The notes under the pieces were generated by a model. It did no database searches and was not told the DNA's origin. It worked only from the letters and a program-made list of their open reading frames with translations. From positions 1 to 64,000 of the forward strand of contig NZ_FPBH01000006.1 of the NCBI RefSeq assembly GCF_900116445.1: DNA of 64,000 nucleotides, in the 5' to 3' direction. Position 1 is the first letter of the stretch. Every line of letters begins with the position of its first letter. Shown here piece by piece: positions 1 through 5,512 of the stretch. Position numbers and translations under genes: made by a program. This DNA comes from Paraburkholderia aspalathi. Lineage in GTDB: Bacteria > Pseudomonadota > Gammaproteobacteria > Burkholderiales > Burkholderiaceae.

Positions 1-192
1 CTTCTTCGATAGTGTTCACGTGTCCACCTATTTAAGTGGATACGATGCTCCCAAGACCTTCCATGCAACTCAAGATGGGATGGCTAGGCGCTTACTCTGC
101 GGTTCCTCCGTCACATGTTCGTTGAGAAATTGGCAAACCATCGCTGTCTTGGGCTGCTGTTGCGCTGCGCCCCCCATACTCTTCGGGCGTAG

Positions 193-846
193 TTACAAGC
201 TGCTGTCGTCGCGCACCTCGACAAGCCACTCCCGAATGCGCTGCTGCGCGCCTTCGTCGTTAATGCCACGCGTTGAGTCCAGTAGCACGAAGTTTCGTAC
301 CAGCTCACCGGGCTCTCTGCCAAAATGGTAGGCGCCGTACACGGAATCATCGATTGCTAGCCAGTTTCTCAAGCGCTGACCATAGGCATAGCATGTAATT
401 ACGTCGGTTCGGCCAGAGCCGTTAAGCAGGTAACTGAATCGTGCCTTCCTGCCCTGAGTGGTGTCGACGACCTTCCTCGCAAGTTCCGGCGGCAGGTAGG
501 ACATGACCTTATCCGTGGGCATCGTTTGCAGCCATGAGGTCGTCAGGACGATTTGCACGGCTGGATACGGCTCGAGCATCTTGACAAGCACTGGCGCGTA
601 CTCAAACAGCGGGCGTCCAGTGTCGAGCGAAATAATTCCTTCATCGTCCATCGACGCATGACCGACATGGAGAGTCCCGTCAAAATCAAGGAAGAGCGTC
701 GGTGTTTTGTTTTCTTTTTCGTGCAGAACATGCTCGGAACTCTCAACGCTCCTCGCCGCTACCCTATCAATGCGGCGCTGGCTCAGCTCCATGATTGATG
801 CGCCCGAACTCGGGCCGACGCTGGCTGAAGATGGATTTCGGAACAT
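193..846 (-). CDS. HAD-fold protein with intact DxD nucleophile motif
   Basis: A 217-aa protein. Near residue 50 it has the HAD motif I LFLDFDGTLH, with both aspartates present. Motif II is IVLTTSW, and there is a late acidic motif WLAIDDS followed by FVLLDSTRGIND. The layout resembles the HAD domain family of RNA-repair-type proteins (PF18143-like), common in Burkholderia accessory regions. The substrate cannot be told from sequence. The start at 846 is chosen because GGAGGTCAAATC precedes the ATG; the frame stays open further upstream but without a better ribosome site. It is the last gene of a leftward run of four small genes. Two diverged paralogues lie at 2858-3861. The HAD fold is well supported; the biochemical role is not known. 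Confidence 0.8.
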   Translation of the reverse strand: MFRNPSSASVGPSSGASIMELSQRRIDRVAARSVESSEHVLHEKENKTPTLFLDFDGTLHVGHASMDDEGIISLDTGRPLFEYAPVLVKMLEPYPAVQIVLTTSWLQTMPTDKVMSYLPPELARKVVDTTQGRKARFSYLLNGSGRTDVITCYAYGQRLRNWLAIDDSVYGAYHFGREPGELVRNFVLLDSTRGINDEGAQQRIREWLVEVRDDSSL

Positions 847-877
847 GATTTGACCTCCATCGAAACGTGGTCGACGG

Positions 878-1207
878 TTACTCGGTGAGCAGCTTCTGAA
901 GTCGACGCAGAGCCCATTCGAGTTCGTTCGCAGACAGCCAGCTCTTTGCCTTGACCGCCGCCCTAATGCGGAGGAGCGTCTGCAACACCGATTCCCTCGG
1001 ATGCGCGTTCGCAGCCTTCTTTGCGATTGGAACAAGTTGAGCCGCGAGGTCATCGCAAATGAGCCAGCGCGTCCGACGCTCCTCTCCCGTCTCATCCGCG
1101 CAATAAACGCCGTTGGACAGCCTGACGCGAACCTTCGGCGACGCGCCCGAAACGACAGCAGTGGCGACGTTCCGAGGGAAATCGTCCGGCACATGATGTT
1201 CGTTCAC
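878..1207 (-). CDS. small hypothetical protein
   Basis: A protein of about 109 aa that I do not recognise. The preferred start is the GTG at 1207, which has GGGGG five bases upstream; another GTG at 1225 would add six residues but has no ribosome site. The C-terminal third is helical and basic (ends LEWALRRLQKLL). It contains no cysteine cluster, signal peptide or membrane segment. It sits between a BPSL0761-type gene and the HAD gene on the same strand, with gaps of about 20-30 bp, so it is probably co-transcribed with them. It could be an island-specific accessory protein. Confidence 0.55.
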   Translation of the reverse strand: MNEHHVPDDFPRNVATAVVSGASPKVRVRLSNGVYCADETGEERRTRWLICDDLAAQLVPIAKKAANAHPRESVLQTLLRIRAAVKAKSWLSANELEWALRRLQKLLTE

Positions 1208-1228
1208 GTTGCCCCCTGCCGCCACTCA

Positions 1229-1435
1229 TCAGTGTCGCCTTGCGACCGGGTCTGCCCAGATGCCTGGCAAGGCCGCGGCGGAAGCAGCAATGTCGACGTT
1301 AAGCGGATAGTGGCGAACTAACCGAGTTGCAGCAGCGCGCACCTCGTCGCCCGCGTCCCGGTGCGACGCCGCGAGCGTCTCGAGGAACGCACGCGTTGCA
1401 ATAACGGCATTCGTGCGCTCATTCGCAGTTGTCAT
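1229..1435 (-). CDS. BPSL0761-type small protein
   Basis: A 68-aa protein beginning MTTANERTNAVIATRAFLETL and carrying a RLVRHYP segment near the middle. This matches my recollection of the BPSL0761 family: short cytosolic proteins of unknown function, frequent in Burkholderiaceae islands and plasmids, with an ERTRAV..TR.FL start and a LRHYP centre. The start is supported by AGGAGG placed six bases before the ATG. Its first 17 bp overlap the end of the upstream gene (1419-1754), which suggests translational coupling. No enzymatic motif is visible. Confidence 0.7.
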   Translation of the reverse strand: MTTANERTNAVIATRAFLETLAASHRDAGDEVRAAATRLVRHYPLNVDIAASAAALPGIWADPVARRH

Positions 1436-1754
1436 CAGGTCCTCCTGCGAGGAGTTGGGACGTGACGTCGGAAAAGGACTTCACCTCGTTCACCACGCAC
1501 CAACGCCGCCAGACATAGTCTGCATTGTCGGAGCGGCCAGGGCTTCCGAGCAGCTGGTAGACCCGGCCCGAGAGCGTCCGGCCGCGCAGTTGTTTGTTGT
1601 CGAACGCGACAATCGCAGAGCTGACTCGACCGTTTAAATTGCGCTTGTCTGCGCCGACGAAGTGCCTTGTCCCCGCGTCGATTTCGAGCACCCTCCACCT
1701 GGAGATAAAAACTGCAGGCTCAGACGCTAAAGAGCCGATGGTCCAGAGAGCCAT
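1419..1754 (-). CDS. small hypothetical protein
   Basis: A 111-aa protein with start at 1754, directly after AAGGAGACAGTC; the frame is open upstream to 1871 but without a ribosome site. The sequence (MALWTIGSLASEPAVFIS and a central DAGTRHFVGADKRNLNGRV) is rich in short beta-type stretches, and I do not recognise a family. It may be a small regulatory or surface-exposed domain. It is the first gene of the leftward run and overlaps the BPSL0761-type gene by 17 bp. About 410 bp without a gene lie upstream, where its promoter should be. Confidence 0.6.
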   Translation of the reverse strand: MALWTIGSLASEPAVFISRWRVLEIDAGTRHFVGADKRNLNGRVSSAIVAFDNKQLRGRTLSGRVYQLLGSPGRSDNADYVWRRWCVVNEVKSFSDVTSQLLAGGPDDNCE

Positions 1755-2168
1755 GACTGTCTCCTTCGGGGGAAATGAGGAATCTGGTTCGAACCGGCGA
1801 GGGACCCGACGTGCGGTGCGTGGTGCCGAGTGCAGAACGTCCGGCGCGATGACGAGCATCGTGCACTGCACTTGTCGTTCCCGGTGTCGAGTTGTTTATT
1901 TGAGTCAGAGATGTGTCGAGGGGCACGAAACTGAGCACAGCCTCTCGCGCTGGGAATGCTGATGTCATGGCAACATCCACCTTCGCATGGCGCGGTCTCA
2001 AGCCACCGGTGACGCTGGGTGGATTCCGATATGTACCGCTGCGTTGAACAACCGGCGCGAACTTTGATATTTTCCTTTTGCTTCGCGCGTCTCGTGTGTG
2101 TTTACACACACGAACTCAGTGTAGATTGTGGTCCCAAACTTTCAAGTATTTTCGACCCATCCGTGCTT
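1755..2168. other. intergenic region of 414 bp with one palindrome
   Basis: No convincing gene is seen here. The open frames on either strand lack ribosome sites and show no codon preference. The region should hold the promoter of the leftward small-gene run. The only clear structure is the 9-bp-arm palindrome at 2092-2113. Confidence 0.5.
2092..2113. promoter_or_regulatory. palindromic operator candidate, copy 1
   Basis: A perfect inverted repeat with arms TCGTGTGTG and CACACACGA and a 4-base centre TTTA. The core TGTGTG-N4-CACACA recurs at 2722-2737, so the two copies bracket the DUF6471-like gene. Shared spacing and flanking CG make a common DNA-binding protein plausible. There is no U-run, so it is not a typical terminator. 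Confidence 0.45.
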
Positions 2169-2708
2169 TTATGGTATCGATGACCCTGCAAGCGCGGCTT
2201 CGTTTAACGAGGAGATATCCAGAAAGCGGAGAATGCTGTCGAAATGACAGACTGTTGCGCACTGCAGAAACAGCGTGGTCAAGAAAGAGCCGCTATCGAT
2301 TTGTGATTGCAGCGAATCGACGGCGATAGATACTCCAATTTCCTCAAGACGGTTGGAGAGCATCCTCCAGTCAAGCCATGGCTGGCCGGCCAATTCTATG
2401 GCTAAAACCCTTGTCGCACGGGCCTCCCACGTGTCTGGCGACGAAAAAACGTCGACCCACCGCGAAGGACATTCCGCTTGGGACGCAACGAGCGTCTGTA
2501 AGAAAAAACTGAAGCGAAAGGTCCCGCGTATAACCTTCGCCTCGACCGCTCGAGCCGACTCCGGGACGCCCAGCTTCGCGAGTTCACCGGCCAACTGCGG
2601 GTAGCTCATGTCCTGTCGAGCGAGCACTACGCGAGCTGCTCGCGATGCGAGTCTTGTCCAGCTGGCATCCACGGTCATGGTTGATTTCACTTGAAAACGC
2701 GCTGACAT
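2169..2708 (-). CDS. protein with two tandem DUF6471-like repeats
   Basis: A 179-aa protein. Residues about 17-75 resemble DUF6471: an initial Trp, then SYPQLAGELAKLGV, a VEAKVIRGTFRFSFFLQTL block and no enzyme motif. Residues about 94-165 repeat the same layout in a diverged form: Trp, WRMLSNRLEEIGV, LQSQIDSGSFLTTLFLQC. DUF6471 proteins known to me carry one copy and look like small helix-turn-helix regulators, so this appears to be an internal duplication. Start 2708 has a weak ribosome site; the ATG at 2678 is an alternative. A palindrome lies 14-29 bp upstream, which fits autoregulation, but that is inference. Confidence 0.65.
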   Translation of the reverse strand: MSARFQVKSTMTVDASWTRLASRAARVVLARQDMSYPQLAGELAKLGVPESARAVEAKVIRGTFRFSFFLQTLVASQAECPSRWVDVFSSPDTWEARATRVLAIELAGQPWLDWRMLSNRLEEIGVSIAVDSLQSQIDSGSFLTTLFLQCATVCHFDSILRFLDISSLNEAALAGSSIP

Positions 2709-2721
2709 GCACTATTTTTGA

Positions 2722-2737
2722 TGTGTGGAAACACACA
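2722..2737. promoter_or_regulatory. palindromic operator candidate, copy 2
   Basis: TGTGTG-GAAA-CACACA, six-base perfect arms with a 4-base centre. It matches the core of the palindrome at 2092-2113. It sits between the divergent starts at 2708 (minus) and 2858 (plus), so a bound protein could affect both the DUF6471-like gene and the HAD pair. Confidence 0.45.
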
Positions 2738-2857
2738 CGGCTCTTTCAATAAAAGTAAAAGAACTGCCTCCCAAAGAGCCCCTCACCCCTCTCGCCGTCG
2801 AGCAGGTAACAGCTCGGACATGTCCTAAGGACCGGCGGTTCATTGGAAAACCCAACT

Positions 2858-3373
2858 ATGGTTCAGGTAATGTACCTGGGCGTCGAGGGCGTCCTGTTCG
2901 AAAATCGTCCTACCAACGTCCGATTTCAACGCCCGCAGCTTGGAACGCTTCACCTAAAGCCGCTGCCCCTGCTAACTACAATCTCGCGCCTAATTGCAGG
3001 CCAACCCGACCTGTCAGTCGTTCTCAACTCTCGTTTGATAGCCGACTATGGCTACCGCAGCATCATCAACATGCTACCGGAGCCGATTGCCCGCAACACA
3101 ATCGGCGCGACCATTCCCGGCAATCGCGTGCACAGGCGCGACGCAACAACATCTCGCGCCGACTTATTGCGTGCGGATATCAGAAGGCGCTGCCCGAATC
3201 ACCTCGTTATAGTCGATGCCTCATCATATGCCATACCGTACGAGTACCTCCCTATGGCAGTTCACGTCAATACAGTTCATCCCCGAGCGACTGCTGCATT
3301 CGCCGACCGAATACTTAACTTGCTGTACGCAACGGCCGAAATGAACGACAGCGAAACTGGGCTGTCTGCATAG
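2858..3373 (+). CDS. degenerate HAD-fold paralogue
   Basis: A 171-aa protein with the same layout as the HAD proteins at 193-846 and 3382-3861. The motif I position reads MYLGVEGVLFEN, so the nucleophile Asp is Gly and the second Asp is Glu. The motif II strand is SVVLNSRL and the late acidic strand is LVIVDAS. It is therefore unlikely to be an active phosphotransferase of the usual HAD type. The ATG at 2858 is preferred (GGAAA upstream); a TTG at 2843 would add five residues. It lies 8 bp ahead of the next HAD gene, so the two are probably co-transcribed. Confidence 0.65.
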   Translation: MVQVMYLGVEGVLFENRPTNVRFQRPQLGTLHLKPLPLLTTISRLIAGQPDLSVVLNSRLIADYGYRSIINMLPEPIARNTIGATIPGNRVHRRDATTSRADLLRADIRRRCPNHLVIVDASSYAIPYEYLPMAVHVNTVHPRATAAFADRILNLLYATAEMNDSETGLSA

Positions 3374-3381
3374 GGGCGCAT

Positions 3382-3861
3382 ATGCGGGTCTATCTAAACT
3401 TCGATGGCGTCCTTCACCCAAACCATCTTCTTTATCGGCCCGGCTATTCGCCGGCTCTGGCATGTCCTGGCCACACATCGTTCGAGTATGCCTGGATGCT
3501 CGCCGAAGTCCTCGGTGACCGTCGAGACATCACCGTCATTCTGAATACGTGGTGGACCTACTATCTAGCCACTGACGAATGCATCCAACTCCTGCCATCT
3601 TCCGTCGCGCGATTAGTTTCCGGCACAACACTTCAAAGCGCGGTTGCTGGAGAGCCTTTGCCACAGCGCTTGCAGGAAGCAGAGAAACACATCGCCGGGC
3701 GGCCGGATACGCCGCTCCTCGTCCTGGACAATAGCACCGCACGCTACCGTCGCGAACTGCTCCCCTACCTGCTACTGGTCGATGGGGAGAGAGGCCTCTC
3801 GTCATCGGCAGCGATGAAAGCGTTCACGCGCCGCTTGCACGACGGAGCACCATCAACATGA
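3382..3861 (+). CDS. HAD-fold paralogue with Asn in place of nucleophile Asp
   Basis: A 159-aa protein starting MRVYLNFDGVLHPN. Compared with LFLDFDGTLH in the intact paralogue, the nucleophile Asp is replaced by Asn while the second Asp is kept. The motif II strand is TVILNTWW and the late acidic strand is LLVLDNS, followed by LLVDGERGLSS; the protein is otherwise well ordered. A G-rich stretch (AGGGGCG) precedes the ATG. It could bind a substrate without turning it over, or serve as a decoy or structural partner; no role can be assigned. It is the second gene of a two-gene plus-strand unit. Confidence 0.7.
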   Translation: MRVYLNFDGVLHPNHLLYRPGYSPALACPGHTSFEYAWMLAEVLGDRRDITVILNTWWTYYLATDECIQLLPSSVARLVSGTTLQSAVAGEPLPQRLQEAEKHIAGRPDTPLLVLDNSTARYRRELLPYLLLVDGERGLSSSAAMKAFTRRLHDGAPST

Positions 3862-4759
3862 TTCTAATTAGGAATGCTATGGAACTGATGCAGATGCAAA
3901 CCCTTACCCAGCGCGCTCCGATTTCTGCGTTGCCATAGACGCGCTTCCGTCGCAACGAAACCCTTAGGGTGAACAAGAAAGGAAAACTTCGCGATATACC
4001 TTGAAATGCGCAAATGTCTACCTTAACTAATTGATTTGAAAGGAGATGTTTTCACTCAAAACGCTAGGCAAGGACACTTTGTCGCTTTAGAATTTCGTAT
4101 CCCCCTGCCAACCTCTGGAGGTAACGACCCGACCAAAAATCTTCATACACTGGACACGCCGGCTTGGGCTTAGCCACCCCACTTTTCGTCTGCAGAAAAG
4201 AGAAGGGGTCGCTAAGCCCAAGCGAACTTGAACCGCGACCCCAGTGGCTCCCTATGAGAAAACCACAGCTAGCAACTAAATTTTCTCACGGGAGTCATTG
4301 GGCGTCAAAGGACTTTGCTCGTTCAAAGCGAGCGCGGAGCCTTTATCAAAATGCGCACAAGTAACCAGCAACTTCGCTCAACGTCTGCCTTTTACACGCA
4401 TCATGATTTCCTGAGTTCTCGGCGACGACCGCGAGACCCCGGACAGCAATCCCGCCCCTGTTTTTCCCGCACGATTCCCTCCAGCTTCTTCGTTTCTCCG
4501 CCACCGCCGTTCGGCCCACTCGGCAGCTTCCCTTCCCCTCTCAACGCCCCCGGCAGAGCCAGCATCCACCGTCGTTTGTGGGCGGTAAATCCCAAGACGC
4601 ACCCTTCCTAGGCGCAGCCGGAAGGTCACATGAGTAAGCGCAATCGCGGTCGACGAGGCCGCGAAAGCGTCGTCGCGTCTACGCATCGCCGGCACATCAG
4701 TTAACGATGTGTTGCGAGGGAGACGGCTGAAAACCTGAGCTTCACACCCGGAGGGCAAC
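3862..4759. other. 900-bp gene-poor stretch before the transposition genes
   Basis: Open frames here (for example 4164-4364 plus and 4378-4761 minus) have no ribosome site and look like chance frames. The stretch contains the long hairpin at 4162-4223 and a smaller one near 4317-4333 (GCTCG and CGAGC arms). A GGAGGG ribosome site near its end serves the gene at 4760. A left transposon end or TnsB-binding repeats could be here, but I could not identify a matching set by eye. Confidence 0.5.
4162..4223. repeat. long near-perfect hairpin
   Basis: Two 19-base arms (4162-4180 and 4205-4223) pair at 18 of 19 positions. Inside the loop CTTTTC and GAAAAG can pair again, so the structure is about 25 bp tall. 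There is no U-run on either side, so it is not an ordinary terminator. It lies 540 bp upstream of the Tn7-like genes. Confidence 0.7.
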
Positions 4760-5512
4760 ATGCATACTCAAGTGTCCCACTCCCGCTTTTCCAGAGAGCT
4801 TGGCGACTTTGCGCTTCGCCTAGAGCAATTCGGCGAGTTGTCTTCAACAGCACGCGCGAGCTTCCGACCACCTAACAGAGTCGCCACCTCAAAGGGAATG
4901 GCTCGCATCGTCGCACCCATCAGAAACCTGACTATCGCGCGATGCGACCGGCCACCACGCTGTCCAGAAAGCATCCAGCGCCTGTGCAGCGAAAGTGCCG
5001 AGTGCGCCATGGATGGTCGGGAACGCAAACGCGCCTCACCTAAACAATCTAAAGCCGACCGACCCATCGAAGCCAATTTGGACTCACTCGTGCTGGTGAA
5101 ACCCTATGGTTTGGACAAAATTGTAGAAGTGAGATTGTCGCTTCAAGACGAGGCGGGGTCGACTGCCGGATTGTCGCCCGACTTCATATCGATGCAGGTG
5201 GGCATGCTGGCCAGGGATAGTCATCCTTTCCGCGTCGCTTCGAACCACGAGACGTTCGCAAAATGGCATACGTATCTACAAGATGCACCGGATGACAAGT
5301 TCTCTGTCGCAGCAGGGTCATTGCTCGCCTTCGCCAAGGTGAAGAAGGGCTCACCGCAATCTCATGAAAGAATCGGAAAGCTCAAAGAGATTCACTGCCA
5401 TAAGTATCGTTGGAAGCGGTTCTGTTTGACGTTTCGTCTGTTCGTAACAGACAAGGGACGGCGACAGCTGTCGCATGTGCACGCCTGGACAACTGCGAAT
5501 CGGAGTGCATGA
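4760..5512 (+). CDS. unrecognised protein coupled to tnsAB
   Basis: A 250-aa soluble protein without signal peptide or membrane segment. The start is firm: GGAGGG lies five bases before the ATG. Its TGA overlaps the start codons of the TnsAB fusion, so the two are almost certainly translated together. The N-terminal 100 residues are rich in Arg and Ser and of low order. The part from about residue 105 is more compact (LVLVKPYGLDKIVEVRLSL, then LSPDFISMQVG), and the end is FRLFVTDKGRRQLSHVHAW. The last strand pattern faintly recalls RelE/ParE-type proteins, but not enough to assign it. It is not TnsA, because the TnsA domain is found in the next protein. Confidence 0.65.
   Translation: MHTQVSHSRFSRELGDFALRLEQFGELSSTARASFRPPNRVATSKGMARIVAPIRNLTIARCDRPPRCPESIQRLCSESAECAMDGRERKRASPKQSKADRPIEANLDSLVLVKPYGLDKIVEVRLSLQDEAGSTAGLSPDFISMQVGMLARDSHPFRVASNHETFAKWHTYLQDAPDDKFSVAAGSLLAFAKVKKGSPQSHERIGKLKEIHCHKYRWKRFCLTFRLFVTDKGRRQLSHVHAWTTANRSA

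Noticed and set aside
4378..4761. A 127-codon minus-strand frame and two plus-strand frames in the gap before the transposition genes
   Set aside because: No ribosome sites, low-complexity Arg-rich translation, no family likeness.
4760..5512. Reading this gene as a stand-alone TnsA
   Set aside because: No nuclease motif is present, and a good TnsA-like domain exists at the N-terminus of the next protein.
4760..5512. Reading the C-terminus as a RelE/ParE toxin
   Set aside because: Only a faint likeness over about 40 residues; no catalytic residues and no antitoxin gene beside it.
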